Shown here piece after piece: positions 1-10,747 of a stretch of DNA of 64,000 nucleotides; position 1 is the first letter of the stretch, and each line of letters opens with the position of its first letter. The position numbers were made by a program, and so were the translations under genes. The notes under the pieces are model-generated. The model had not been told where the DNA came from, did no database searches, and saw only the letters and a list, made by a program, of their open reading frames with translations. The stretch lies in assembly GCA_001600455.1 (NCBI GenBank), contig BCKC01000005.1, forward strand, positions 1,984,001-2,048,000, written 5' to 3'. The DNA comes from Endocalyx cinctus (taxonomy: Eukaryota; Ascomycota; Sordariomycetes; Amphisphaeriales; Apiosporaceae).

Positions 1-1187
1 GCCCCAGCTTGTACTTGGAGTTTAACTCCCTTGCGACGTTATTGTTCATCATATCAAGTAGGGTAAACACAGGACAATGCCTTAAACACCGAAGTCGCGA
101 AGTCTCGAAGTCTCGATTCGAGTTGAATATAGTCTCGTGAAGTTATAAAATGACGACGACTGTTTGATATCGGTCAATTCCATCTGAAAGACAGATTCAT
201 ATCAATAATAGAAAATACGCAGTGGATAACTCTATTTTGGTGATACTGGGAAGATTAAAAGCCGAATCACAATGTAACCTCCTTTTTTATTCCTATGCTA
301 TTTCACAGCCTCTTTTTCTCCGAAGCAGCAAACGAGTTTAGTAAGGCTCATTCAATTCTTTAGATTGCGGTAACATTTATGGGCGTCATTAAAAATACAA
401 GGATATCATTACATTAGATACTTCTATTTTTCAAATATTTTGTCTAGAACAACCGTTTGCATGGGTGACTTTGACATGAGTATTTTTCTTGTTTGTTTGG
501 TTGTCGATAATACTGTAAACTCCCGTGCGTGATATCATGCGATCCATGCGTTTGATGGAGCAGGCATTTTGAACGGGGTTTCCCTTCTTATTCTTCTTTT
601 TCTTTTTCTCTCTATTGTGCAATGTGGTATGTAGTTGTCAAGCTCATAATCGAAGCCTTTTATTTTACGAGCTTATTATGGAGTATCCATTTCAATAATC
701 GACTGATCTTGAACCCCGGCAATAAAACCCTGGTTTCTTCTTCTAAAAAATCACGCCAAGCTTTTCAAGATCGTCTCGATCCCGTCTCATGGCGATGGGG
801 TTGTTTCGAGCCTACGCCCAAATCCAGTGCCAAGGAGCATCGAAAGAGCCCCATACCCACCGTTTCAAGGAGATCCACGCCCCCAAATGAACCCACTTAC
901 CAATGCAACCGTCTTAGTAGGCGCCGCATATTGTCTTCATACTTTTATCATACTTAGGTAGAGTATATAACACAAAATGACGCCGATATGGGTTCGAAGC
1001 CATGATCTCTCTTTCCGGTTGATTCCATTCTATCTTCTTCTTCATCTTCAGCAGCAGGCCTGTACCAGTTTTTACTGTACATAATTTTTATTTGTTTAGT
1101 TTTCTCTTCTTTGGTTTCGACTTCTTCTCTTCTCACGATCTTTTATTCTTCTGCTTGTTTGACTGTTTCCCTTTTCTTTCAGTCGCC
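1..1187. other. Upstream spacer, no gene supported
   Basis: AT-rich non-coding DNA ahead of the Egh16-like gene. The only longer open frames (for example 622-957 on the plus strand) have no recognisable composition or motif. The last 100 bases before the ATG at 1188 are pyrimidine-rich, as is common just upstream of highly expressed fungal genes. Confidence 0.5.
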
Positions 1188-2580
1188 ATGGCTTCGATAC
1201 GACAAATAACCGTTCTTTCGTCCCTGTTCACAGTGGCTTTTGGTCAGGCCGTGTTGCTGAAGGCCCAAGGTGCGAAGGGATCTCCCGCCAGTTTCGGACT
1301 TCAAGGTATGCATATCTTCTTTTCTCTGTCGTCATATCCAAACCTATATGATCCGACGGCGATCATAAAAAACCAGGAATATCGTTGCTAACTGATTGCC
1401 ACCATAACAGTCGATGCTAAGAATGCTACCGACGCCAACTTCATCTCTCAGACCGAGATCGTGGCAAATGTTGTCAACGAATGTGGTAGGACATTTGCCG
1501 CCGGTAACATTGATATCGGCGAGAACACCGAGAACGCCCTGGCGGCGGGCCAGGTCACCCAAGCTACCAAGGGTAGCGACGTGGCCGTCACCATCCGCCA
1601 AGGCGATGCCAACGGCGCCGGACCCTTCACCTGCGACATGGATTTGAAGGGTAACGCCAACGGCAACAACGGTCAGACCAACCTGACCGTCCAGGAGTCG
1701 AAGGCCGACTCCAACGGTAATATCAAGCTTACCGTAACCATGCCCGCGGACATGGCCTGTATTGGAGGTATGTGTCTACCCTACAATAGGTCTTCAATTA
1801 AAAATAATGACAAGAGCTAACTAATTTTCTTATTTAGCCTCGACTGGTGATGTTTGCACTGTCCGTTGCCGCAACGCCCAGGAGTTCGGCGGCTGCTTCG
1901 CTGTGCAGCAGACCGACACCACCCCCAGCGACAACTCGGCCAACACCATCGACACCGCGCAGACCCTGGACGGTATCAACAGCCAGATCGCCCAGAACCA
2001 GGCTGATTTCGTTGCTGCCGCGGATGGTATTGCCCAGTCTGGCCCCGACGGTGCCGAGCAAGGTACCGCCGTCGTCGATTCCATCATAGCTTCGGACCCC
2101 GCCGTTGGCGGTAACCCTGCCGAATCCACCGCCGATACCGCCACCAACACTGGAAACAACAATAACAACAACAGCAATGGCAGGAAGAAGGGTGGTAACC
2201 GCAACAAGAACGGCAACAACGCCAACGCCAACGCCAACAGCAACAACGCCAACGGTGCGACCGCTAACGCCTCGTCTGGCAAGAAGAACGGTAACAACGC
2301 TTTCGGTAGCAACAGGAACAACAACAACAAGCGACAGCGACCTGCCCCCGGTGGCAACAGGAACGGTGGCAACGCTCCCGCTGGTGGCAACAACAACAAC
2401 AACAACGCTGCTGCTGGCAACAGGAATGGCAACAACGCTCCCGCTAACAACGGTAACAACAACGCCGCTGCTAACAACGCCGGTGGTGCTCCTGCTGGTG
2501 GTAATGCTCCTAACGGTGGCGCCCCTCCCGCTGGCCAGAACAGGGGTGGACGCAACCAGAAGCGACGCATTTCGTTCTAA
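1188..2580 (+). CDS. Egh16-like secreted protein with Asn/Gly-rich tail
   Basis: Three exons, 1188-1305, 1411-1767 and 1838-2580, give 405 aa. Both introns have GT-AG ends and a CTAAC branch site, and the frame is kept across them. Residues 1-20 form a hydrophobic signal peptide ending near FGQA. The core to about residue 183 has the marks of the Egh16/MAS (GAS) family: an LxAQGAxGSPAS start, VNECGRT, NIDIGENTENALAAG, FTCDMD, and a Cys-rich GDVCTVRCRN block followed by GGCFAVQQTD. Fungal members are secreted and several are made during appressorium formation. Residues after about 184 are an Asn/Ala/Gly/Lys-rich low-complexity tail ending in basic residues, which many family members lack. The ATG at 1188 gives the signal peptide and follows a pyrimidine-rich leader. 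The family call is strong; a role in host infection is only inferred. Confidence 0.85.
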
Positions 2581-2993
2581 GAAGATATTCATGAAAAACC
2601 TATAGATTAGATTAGAGAAGAACGCCAACTTTTGATAACCAATAATATATTATTTTATGTAGTCCCTCGAAGCTGAGGCTACGTTTTTTCTCATTGTACT
2701 AGTCCTCGTGTGGTGATCTCGTTGACAAGTAATCTTGAGTGCATATTTGACTCGTTTCATTAGCGTTGACGATTTGCTTACTTAGAAGCCCTCGCGGTTA
2801 AAACTTATCTGACTAGCTTGATCTCAGTACATTGTGAGATTATAAGTTAGGCCTCCTCGATGCTTGACCCTTGTGCGAAACGATGCTGAAGATTGCCGTT
2901 CAATCTTCTCGATGGCAAAGAAGGAAGTCATTCAGCTGTACACTTATAATCAATGAAAACTGCAATTCCCCATCCCTCGAAATTTCTTCCCTC
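2581..2993. other. Spacer between convergent genes
   Basis: Holds the 3' ends of the Egh16-like gene (plus strand) and the acyl-CoA dehydrogenase-like gene (minus strand). I see no further coding or repeat structure. Confidence 0.5.
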
Positions 2994-4346
2994 TCAAAGT
3001 TTAGCGCCCCCGTCCTTCTCCTTCCCTGCCCTCTTCATCTCCTCCCTAAAAGATAAATCGTCCAATATCTCCTCCGACCCACCCCCGACAACCATCATCC
3101 TCAGGTCCCTAGTGATCTGCTCGACAACACCACCGCCGGCGGGCCCACCCCTCTGATACGCCACGCCGCCCATCACCTGCTGAGCCTCCCTCGCGGCCTT
3201 TTCGAGGATCCTCCCGCCCGCCACCTTCGCGAGGGCCACGCGACCGGCGATCTCGTCCGCCCGCCACCCCTTTCCCTCCTTCCCTCTCGCCTCGTCCACC
3301 GTCCGGACGTGGTACGCGAGCTGCTCCAGCCAAGCCCAGTGGGCCTCGACGCCGCGCGCGAGCGCGACGATCTTCTGGCGTATGACCTGCCGATCGACGA
3401 GCGGCCGGCCGAAAGTCTCGCGCTCGCGCGCGTACGCCAGCGCCGTCGCGAGGCACGTCCGCGCCTTGCGGTTGCACCCGACGGCGAGGACGAACCGCTC
3501 GCGGTTGAAGTTGGTCACGACGTACGCGAACCCGGCGTTCTCGGCTCCTATCAGATGGTCGGCCGGAACGCGCGCCCGCGTCATCCGGACCCAGCTCGCG
3601 CCGCCGGCGTTTTGGCCGCTGTTGCGGATCTTCTCGACCTCGACGCCCGGCGTGTTCCTCAGGGGGATCACGAGGAGAGATATCCCTTTCAGCCCGGACC
3701 CGGGATCGCCCGTGCGCACCGCCGCCGTCATGTGCGTCGCCCATTGCGCGCCCGTGATCCACTTCTTCGTCCCCGTCACGACGTAATGGCTCCCGTCGGG
3801 GCTCTTGACCGCCCGCGTCCGGATGTTCCCGACGTCGCTCCCGCCGCTGGGCTCGGTGATGCCCAGGCAGAAGCTCGTCTCGCGCGAGAACAAACCCGGG
3901 AGCCAGCGGCGCTTCTGCTCTTCCGTGCCGTGGTTGACGATCGGCGGGATCCCGATGATGCCCGCGCCGCCCGCGAGCGCGGTCATGACGCCCCCCTCGA
4001 CGCGCGACGTCTCGTCTATCATGACGAGCGTGTGGAAGGGGTCTAGCTCGTCGACGGGGAGGATACCCGCTACGGTCTTTAGTTCCGGAGGTCGGTACGC
4101 CGCCGGGACCTCGGTGAAAGCTAGGCCGGATCGGATGAATTTCTCCTTGGCTGAATCGGGACAGTCGCCCTCGGCTTCCCACTCTAGCGCGTAGGGAAGA
4201 ACATTTTCGTCTATATATTTCCTTACGTACGCCTGCAATCGCCGGTGCGAGTCCTGGTAGTACGGGGACGCGAGAGCGTGGTGCCAAGCGGGCTCGGCCC
4301 AGGGTAGCTTGGAGCTATTGACCTTCGCGATTTCAGAGCCCGTCAT
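2994..4346 (-). CDS. Acyl-CoA dehydrogenase-like flavoprotein, likely peroxisomal
   Basis: Single exon, 450 aa, ATG at 4346. The fold of the acyl-CoA dehydrogenase family is visible in order: an N-terminal helical part, the FAD-binding stretch CLGITEPSGGSDVG (about 160-173), the TGTKKWITGA strand (about 191-200), and the C-terminal helical domain with RERETFGRPL and EQITRDLRMM. Length is normal for the family. The last residues are AKL, a permitted type-1 peroxisomal signal, so peroxisomal location is likely. The position holding the catalytic Glu in medium-chain enzymes is Gly-rich here (GGG, about 421-423), as in several fungal and actinobacterial members, and I see no clear substitute Glu. 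It may therefore act on an unusual acyl-CoA or an amine-like substrate. The gene is markedly GC-rich compared with its flanks. Confidence 0.85.
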   Translation of the reverse strand: MTGSEIAKVNSSKLPWAEPAWHHALASPYYQDSHRRLQAYVRKYIDENVLPYALEWEAEGDCPDSAKEKFIRSGLAFTEVPAAYRPPELKTVAGILPVDELDPFHTLVMIDETSRVEGGVMTALAGGAGIIGIPPIVNHGTEEQKRRWLPGLFSRETSFCLGITEPSGGSDVGNIRTRAVKSPDGSHYVVTGTKKWITGAQWATHMTAAVRTGDPGSGLKGISLLVIPLRNTPGVEVEKIRNSGQNAGGASWVRMTRARVPADHLIGAENAGFAYVVTNFNRERFVLAVGCNRKARTCLATALAYARERETFGRPLVDRQVIRQKIVALARGVEAHWAWLEQLAYHVRTVDEARGKEGKGWRADEIAGRVALAKVAGGRILEKAAREAQQVMGGVAYQRGGPAGGGVVEQITRDLRMMVVGGGSEEILDDLSFREEMKRAGKEKDGGAKL

Positions 4347-5096
4347 TTGTTTTTCAGATTATCTATAAAATATGGAATCTGATAATTATTCTCTTTTTTC
4401 TTTTCTTTTGCAGGCTATGACGATAATAACGTCACTGAAACATGCTAACGGGGCCATAGATATCATGAAACCCGAGCTCTAAGCCCTCGGGATGGAGACC
4501 AAATTATTAATGTGGGGAAGCAAGGAGAGAAAAATCGACATCCGAGGCACAGCACCAACAGCTACTCTAGTATGCGAGGGTTCACGTTTATGTCGATCCT
4601 TGTAAATCATGGTAATCCATAACAGCTATTTAAAATACACTGAGTACATGAAGCTATACATAATTTTAATGTTGGTAGGCGATTACTTTACATGTCCAAT
4701 ATAAATGAATCATTTATACTAGCTTTAATAAAAAGGACTAGGAGAGCTACGATGTAGTATCTTTTGATATATTTCAGAGTCTATTTTGCTGATGTTTTGC
4801 TGAATCTTGAAAAGAAAATCGTACGAAACCGGATCGACATAATTAGCTACTCATACGACAGTTCGCATGTATTTTTATTTAGACTTGGTCTTCTGTGTGT
4901 AAAATATCATAATTGATTACCGTATATCGTTACAACTTGATGAGAGATTAAGATATTTTTATTTAGGTATATATAGTTGCATCAACCGACTATCCATATT
5001 CTCCCTATCCAAAACGGCGTGATTTGATATAATATTCCATTCCTCTTCTACTTATCAGCCGGCCCAATTTACCTATGGGTCTCCTCGGTAGGTATC
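4347..5096. other. AT-rich spacer, nothing seen
   Basis: Promoter side of the acyl-CoA dehydrogenase-like gene and 3' side of the next minus-strand gene. It contains a pyrimidine tract near 4390-4410. No open frame or repeat is supported. Confidence 0.5.
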
Positions 5097-6371
5097 TCAT
5101 ATCTGATCTCGATCGAGCGAGAAGCCCATCCGCCTCAATTGCCACTGATAACCTCGAAGCGCCGTCATGATAGTCATGAGGGCCCACCTCTCCCCCAACT
5201 CGCCCGTGGCCCCCGTGCCGAGGAAGCGGAACTTGAACGGCTTCGACGTGTTCTTCTTCTCGAGGCCCCAGACGGCGACGACTTCGTAGCCGGAAGACGT
5301 CGCGGTATTGTCTTCCGACGATATGCCCGTGATAGTAGTAGCGGCAGGGATTTCTGGCGGATCGATAATCAAAGCATCACCTTTATCGTCGTCATTGTCG
5401 TCATCATTGTCTTCTTCTTCTTCTTCTTCTCCCTTACTTCTCCCCGTCTTGAATTCCCTCCATCTTTTCTTAGTCTTCTCTTTTTGCTCCTCAATCCACC
5501 TCCTGTGGCGGTGAGACGAAGACGAGGAAAAAGAACGGACGCGTGACTCGGACGACGAAGTTTCACCACCCAACCGCACCAGCTTCCATCCGTCTCCGAC
5601 GGCCCATCCGAGCGCGACCCTGACGTTGCGAAAGCTACGTCGCCACTCGAACAATTCTCTCCGGCGAGGCGTTTCGGGACGCTGATCGTCTACTCCTCCT
5701 CCTCCGGCGCCGACGTCGACCCTGAACCGAAACTTGACATGATAGTAACCGTCCGGTTCCGCGCTCAAGATTTCCCGCGAAAACGTATCGAAACCGGAAG
5801 ACCCCGGGAGGGGCGGCAGGATGATGCTGACGGGCTCTCGGGCGTTGACGGGCCGCTGACAGGTCGCTAGGAGGGGATCCGACGGTCTCGGCCCGTCGTG
5901 CAGGATCATCTCCGGCCGACTACCGCCGGTCGTAGACGAAAACGACGACGTGCACCACCCCGCGACGGGGTGCAGCGATACGGCGTAGATTTTTGTCACC
6001 TCTTCCGTGCCGAGGTAGAAGACCCTCGAAGTCCGCTCCGAATGACGGACGGACCAGATCGATGATCTAAAGCTCTGCAAAGGTAGGGGCGAGAGAGTAG
6101 GTCTGCCGAGAGGGTGCAGGAGCGGTAATAGTCGGAGTTCGGCGGCTTCGGCGGAATCTGTCGCGGAAGGGATTGTTCCGAGGGTGGACCGACGTCGAAG
6201 CGCCGAGTTAGGAGGAGGTATAGGAGTAGTAGTGGGTCCGTCGTCGTGAAAGAAAAGTTGTTGTGGGTAGGGCTGAGGATATCGGCTATAAGGTGGAGGA
6301 GGAGGCTCGTTAGGGATAGTCGGACATGGTGTCACCACCGATCTCTCTTCAGTTTCTTCTATTAATACCAT
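5097..6371 (-). CDS. Fungal protein of unknown function, acidic tract
   Basis: Single exon, 424 aa, ATG at 6371. I do not recognise the family. The N-terminus is Pro-rich and likely disordered. The middle (about 95-290) alternates strands with conserved-looking aromatic and basic residues (SIWSVRHSER, RVFYLGTEEVTKIYAV, YHVKFRFRVD, FEWRRSFR, WKLVRLGG). A long Glu/Asp tract follows (about 315-345). The C-terminus has YEVVAVWGLE, FKFRFLGTG and GERWALMTIMTALRGYQWQLRRMG. The repeated hydrophobic strands followed by a terminal helix resemble a LURP-one or tubby-like fold, but this is a guess from pattern only. No signal peptide or membrane segment is visible. Confidence 0.7.
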   Translation of the reverse strand: MVLIEETEERSVVTPCPTIPNEPPPPPYSRYPQPYPQQLFFHDDGPTTTPIPPPNSALRRRSTLGTIPSATDSAEAAELRLLPLLHPLGRPTLSPLPLQSFRSSIWSVRHSERTSRVFYLGTEEVTKIYAVSLHPVAGWCTSSFSSTTGGSRPEMILHDGPRPSDPLLATCQRPVNAREPVSIILPPLPGSSGFDTFSREILSAEPDGYYHVKFRFRVDVGAGGGGVDDQRPETPRRRELFEWRRSFRNVRVALGWAVGDGWKLVRLGGETSSSESRVRSFSSSSSHRHRRWIEEQKEKTKKRWREFKTGRSKGEEEEEEDNDDDNDDDKGDALIIDPPEIPAATTITGISSEDNTATSSGYEVVAVWGLEKKNTSKPFKFRFLGTGATGELGERWALMTIMTALRGYQWQLRRMGFSLDRDQI

Positions 6372-7270
6372 TTTATCGGCTGATAAGGATAGCGTGGTAT
6401 GTCAAGGACTTTGAGGGAGCGAGGGCTATATAGGACGTAGCGACTAGAATCATCATCCAGTACTGAAATCAACATTTTACTCGGAATAATACGAGTGCAA
6501 AATGCGAAGCGGCCTATATTACTTAGGTGTCCTATATTAGTTAGGGGTTATAAAATAATTTCAACTTTTGAGAGGAGGAGATGTTATTTTAGCATACAAA
6601 AATACTGTATATTATATACTTTTCCAAATATAGAAGAGTAGCTCTTGCAGTGATATTAAAATGCATGTGGTAACAAAGGGCGGAACGAGAGAGGTTATTA
6701 TCAGTGAATAATTCCATTAAAACTGAACAAGTAGATATATGGAGACGAGTGGGAACGATTCTCTTATATACTCTTTTATAAACAGTAGTCATTCATTGAA
6801 ACTGGGCAATTATGACTCAAAAGCAGGAATATTCACGGTAAGAAAAACAAGATTCAAAAGATTTCGTCTCGAAAAACCTTAATGTCGAAAGAACTCCTAA
6901 ACGAGTATGCATAGAAGTAAAAGTACAGCGTTTAGAGTATTCAATTACGAAGTTAAAGAATCACATTCGTCCGTAGGTTTCCTCGAACTCAGACGTCATA
7001 GATACACATATCTAGTATTACTCATACTACAGTATCATTCTCATTGATTTCTTCTTCTTCTATATTTTCTGGTCTAATATGGATGATATTTATTCCCTCA
7101 TTCATCTAGACGGACCCTTTAATAAGATCGTCCCTATTACCCATTCATATCTGCAATAAGAATGATCTAACCTTATGTAGCATATTCTTTATGCAGCCAG
7201 ATCTACGAGAACAAGTGTCAAATGTCAAAGTAGCAAATAAGAAAGATATAGAGAAGAAGAGATTGCCACA
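6372..7270. other. AT-rich spacer, nothing seen
   Basis: Between two genes read on the minus strand: promoter side of the 5097-6371 gene and 3' side of the 7271-9391 gene. Open frames here are short and unremarkable. Confidence 0.5.
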
Positions 7271-9391
7271 TCATGTCGACTGGAATGAGTCCCTCGTCCA
7301 TCCATACAATTTCTTCAAGCGGTTGGCAAAAATCAATAATTTGGCACCCTCGATATTGGATCGGTGTGGGCGATGCAGGGTGACCGGTCGCTTGATAGCC
7401 ATATCTTCAGGGGGGAAGAAAGTGTAGACCGAGCCGAACTTGGGAGTCACCGTGAATCCCAGGTCCGCCATCGCCCCTTCGAAACCGACCCAGGAGACAG
7501 ATCCTCGAGACTCCCCCTTTGATAACATGGTTGCGAAAACTTCAAAAGTAGAAGCTTTGACTTTGAAGGGTGGCGACTTGATGCCCTCCTCTTCCCACTC
7601 TCGAGGTGTAGGTTTACTCTCGCTGGCGATTATCTCGTATACCGAAGAATGTTCTGGACGAGTCTTTTCTTTCTGTCGCCGTTGCTGTACTCGTACCTCC
7701 GGGGCCTGAGGGGGCTCCGTTGGGAATGGTACGTATTCTTGCTGTTCAGACTTCGCTTTGAGTTGAGCTTGGAGCTGTCCCAGGCATTGCTCAATAATAT
7801 CCTGGTACAGAAATCCCATCTTGGTGCCCGTCTTGTTGACGATGAATTGATCAAGCGCTTTCAAAGCACCCTCCGTCATTCCCGGCTCTAGGAGATTATC
7901 GATGGGGGCAGCAAAATCCCGAAGATCCATTTCCGTCTTCAGCTGGCTCAACTCGGTTTCCAACTCCGCCTCTTTCGAGACAAACAACTGCCCAGCCTTG
8001 CGACTTACCGAAGGTATCGAGATGACGGAAGAGAGAGACTGAATGAAACCGACAATAACTGCTAAATCATCGTACGTATCGCTCTCTCGTTCATCTAAAT
8101 TGCCTCTGCTAGTAACGTGCACAGCATGATGGTAATCCAGATTCTTGATCCATTCGACTGCCTTCGATGAGTTTGTCTCGGGTTGACACAGACGGAGCAT
8201 GTAATACAGCTGCGGGTTCTCCTGCAAGACGCTATCAGGTTTGCTCTTTAAAGTGATCCGATTACTGTTATCCTTTGCGTTAGATACTCGCTTAAACCGC
8301 TTTATACCGCTGGCTGTGGCGACGTGACGTCTGAAGACCGTCTGAGCACGGGTGTATTCTAGATTGCACATATTGGCAATCTCCTGGAGGATGATACTTC
8401 GTTGAGCTTTCTCTGTCGTGGTCTCGAGAAGCTCTAGCAGGTGAGATAGGTAATACCAATGCGCAGCGCCTTTGACAGTGTTGTGTACAAGGTCCAAAAT
8501 CGCCGAACTGATATATCTGTCCGTATGAGCTGGAAGGGTACGGCCTTTCTCGTCAGGAACAAGCTCTGGTCTGCTATAAAACCAGAAATTAGTAGCGTGC
8601 GCAAACACAACAGGTTCCGCGCAAAGCAGCTGTAAATCGTCTTCGAATGAGAGCTGCTGGTCTAAAGCGCCGGAATGTAGGTTAGGGAGGTCAATTTTGG
8701 TCGGTAATTGCTGAACGGACAGCTTAGAAAGGGCGGCTGTGGTCGCTTCCACATTCTTTTTCGGACGAGGATTCTGGGCTCTTGTCTTTGATCCTTCGTT
8801 TAAGATATCCTCGATCATGATGTTCAGCATTTGTAAGGTGTACATCTGTCGTTGAAGGACTAGTTCTCCTACTGACTGCGGGATGAGAAGCCCGGCGCTT
8901 ATAGCGCTCGCAAACCCTTTTAGGACCTCCTCCTTGTCTCGTACAAGTTGAATGGACTGCCCGTATTCGTCACCGTCCCAGAACAAAGTGTAACAGTCCT
9001 TAAAAGAGTTCGCATGCCGAAGCCCTTTCTTTTGCATCATCTCAACGATAAATTCATAATCGCCAGGTTGACCATCCACTCCCTTCATGTATTGTTCCGT
9101 TAGAGTTGATGTCGCTCGGTATTTGAGAATATTCAAGAAATGGTCGGATCCCGGGTTGGTTATGTCACGTAAGTTTAATTCCGGTATAAACTTATAGACG
9201 GCACCCAATGAAGTATCCAAGGAATGTCGCAGAACGACACCATCGGCAGCGCCGGCTTTCATGATCTTGGTTCGCTGGGCCTGGGCCAACGAACGCCATA
9301 TTGATTCAATTTTTGGACCAAAACGGAGATATCTACGAGTAAGATCATGCTGTAGGTCATTTAACAACCTTCCCATCGATCCCTCGTCCAT
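7271..9391 (-). CDS. Conserved fungal protein, ipa-like, unknown function
   Basis: Single exon, 706 aa, ATG at 9391. The N-terminal 200 residues (LRFGPKIESIWRS, KAGAADGVVLRHSLD, YKFIPELNLRDIT, FKDCYTLFWD, LIPQSVGELVLQRQ, LNIMIEDILNEGSKTR) look like a soluble protein that recurs in filamentous ascomycetes and is often labelled 'ipa protein' without known function; I rely on memory for that label. The centre is helical, with a histidine and tryptophan-rich patch (HATNFWFYSRPEL, AAHWYYLSHLLELLE). The region around 570-620 is charged and Pro-rich. The C-terminus has a second compact segment (FEVFATMLSKG, VSWVGFEGAMADLGF, GSVYTFFPPEDM, RPHRSNIEGAKLLIFANRLKKLYGW). No membrane segment is seen. Confidence 0.75.
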   Translation of the reverse strand: MDEGSMGRLLNDLQHDLTRRYLRFGPKIESIWRSLAQAQRTKIMKAGAADGVVLRHSLDTSLGAVYKFIPELNLRDITNPGSDHFLNILKYRATSTLTEQYMKGVDGQPGDYEFIVEMMQKKGLRHANSFKDCYTLFWDGDEYGQSIQLVRDKEEVLKGFASAISAGLLIPQSVGELVLQRQMYTLQMLNIMIEDILNEGSKTRAQNPRPKKNVEATTAALSKLSVQQLPTKIDLPNLHSGALDQQLSFEDDLQLLCAEPVVFAHATNFWFYSRPELVPDEKGRTLPAHTDRYISSAILDLVHNTVKGAAHWYYLSHLLELLETTTEKAQRSIILQEIANMCNLEYTRAQTVFRRHVATASGIKRFKRVSNAKDNSNRITLKSKPDSVLQENPQLYYMLRLCQPETNSSKAVEWIKNLDYHHAVHVTSRGNLDERESDTYDDLAVIVGFIQSLSSVISIPSVSRKAGQLFVSKEAELETELSQLKTEMDLRDFAAPIDNLLEPGMTEGALKALDQFIVNKTGTKMGFLYQDIIEQCLGQLQAQLKAKSEQQEYVPFPTEPPQAPEVRVQQRRQKEKTRPEHSSVYEIIASESKPTPREWEEEGIKSPPFKVKASTFEVFATMLSKGESRGSVSWVGFEGAMADLGFTVTPKFGSVYTFFPPEDMAIKRPVTLHRPHRSNIEGAKLLIFANRLKKLYGWTRDSFQST

Positions 9392-9973
9392 GTTTGCGAA
9401 TTACGCTCCTAGTCTTAAGCGGGGTTTTCAGCTATAGCGATTGTGATGGGGTAGCGATGACAAGAATCTTAACGAGCAAATGACGAAAGACTATAACTTT
9501 GGGAATTTGCATAAATCAATCGAATGCCTATTGTTGATCAGAGTCGTATAATATTAATAAATTGAATTTTCAATGTAGGTGAAGTGAGTGTTGATGCCTT
9601 TTTATTTTTCCGTTCGCCCAAGTGTTTGCGCAGGTGTTTTGCGAAAGTGTAAAGAAGCGTCAGAAGTGTGTAACCCACAACCTTAATAAATTAGGTTAGT
9701 GTGCTAGCGCACATGGATCATCGCATCATGTTAAGAAATCTCATCAGGTAAATGAGGGGGAATGCATGAAAACCATCCCATAAGTTCTTGAAAGAGTGGA
9801 TGGGAAATATGTACATTTGTATGGAATGAGATGGTTTGTGTCCGGGACCTCCTTCGATTTTAGAGTTGCACGATAACCCCGGCTCTTAAAAAAAGGAGGA
9901 AAAAAAAGAGAACAAAGAACTCTTATCACCAAACCACTTCTTTTCCCACCTTCCTGACTATCAAGCCCACACA
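9392..9973. other. Spacer between two minus-strand genes
   Basis: Promoter side of the 7271-9391 gene and 3' side of the PL20-like gene. An A-rich run lies near 9888-9910. No gene supported. Confidence 0.5.
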
Positions 9974-10747
9974 TTACCACTTAGCCGGGTCGACATCATC
10001 TTTGGTCGTACCGATAGCAATTCTATCAAACCAGACCTGTCTAAACGGCTGGTTGACCTGCATGTTCTGCTTCCAACCATTCGCGTATATCCCGACGCGG
10101 AACTGGAATTCGCGAGATTCATTGACGTTGGTGACGAGAGAATTGTTGCTCAAGACCTGCTTATCGTCGTACCACATGTTGAAAGAGCCCGATGTATCGC
10201 TCTTCCAGCTAACCTGAAACACGACGCGGTGCCACTCCCCGGCCGTCACCGTAGCCAAGTCGTCGAAAACATCCGTCTTCTGCGCGCTCGTCGGGCAGAC
10301 GTCGCCCCGCTTGACCCTCGTCGTCAGCTGGTTTCCGTACAGGTAAACCATGGTGCTCGGCATGTAGGTCTCCTCGCAGCCGAGATCGGTGAAGTCGGCG
10401 ATGAACTGGGCGATGTTGAAGCTGACGTCGGGCGTGAACTCCCAGTCCTGCTGCAGCCGGAACGCGAACCCGTAGTAGCGCGTGTCCCCGAGCTCGTACC
10501 CGTTGAAGTGGTGCACTTCGGCGTGGTACCGGCCGCTATAGCCTTCGTTGTACGTCTGCGTCATCTTGAGCGCCGGGGCCGTCTCGTAGTAGACGTTGTC
10601 TACTTGCTGCACCGTGCCCGCGGTCCCTTTGTCGACGTACTGTTCGTCCCAGACCGCGATACTGCCGTTGCTCGTGAAGATTCGAGAGGCCTCGATTCCG
10701 GTGGCGCAGAGGGCTAAGATAGCCCGAGAGATTAGAGATGAGCGCAT
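9974..10747 (-). CDS. Polysaccharide lyase family 20-like (glucuronan lyase) secreted enzyme
   Basis: Single exon. I start at the ATG at 10747 (257 aa) because it begins a clean signal peptide (MRSSLISRAILALCATGIEA); the frame is open further upstream but gives no secretion signal. The mature protein is a beta-jelly-roll: GSIAVWDEQYVDKG, YYETAPALKMTQTY, RYHAEVHHFNGYELGD, YYGFAFRLQQDWEF, NIAQFIADF, EWHRVVFQVSWK, FNMWYDDKQVL, FRVGIYANGW, RQVWFDRIAIG. This layout, with the His-containing HAEVHHF strand and the GxYANGW strand, fits the PL20/alginate-lyase-like family, whose characterised fungal member cleaves beta-1,4-glucuronan. Length matches the family (about 240-260 aa). It is likely secreted for use of algal or microbial polyuronates. 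There are no obvious functional partners next to it. Confidence 0.8.
   Translation of the reverse strand: MRSSLISRAILALCATGIEASRIFTSNGSIAVWDEQYVDKGTAGTVQQVDNVYYETAPALKMTQTYNEGYSGRYHAEVHHFNGYELGDTRYYGFAFRLQQDWEFTPDVSFNIAQFIADFTDLGCEETYMPSTMVYLYGNQLTTRVKRGDVCPTSAQKTDVFDDLATVTAGEWHRVVFQVSWKSDTSGSFNMWYDDKQVLSNNSLVTNVNESREFQFRVGIYANGWKQNMQVNQPFRQVWFDRIAIGTTKDDVDPAKW

Noticed and set aside
622..957. 111-codon plus-strand frame
   Set aside because: No motif or compositional sign of coding; starts in AT-rich spacer.
960..1010. GGTTCGAAGCC string like a tRNA T arm
   Set aside because: The stem does not pair and no A box or acceptor stem is present.
1830..2628. Long minus-strand open frames (246 and 264 codons)
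   Set aside because: They are antisense shadows of the Asn/Gly/Ala-rich repeat exon of the Egh16-like gene and translate to low-complexity Leu/Val strings.
3109..4287. 392-codon minus-strand frame and 245-codon plus-strand frame
   Set aside because: Shadows of the GC-rich acyl-CoA dehydrogenase-like gene, Arg/Pro-rich without motifs.
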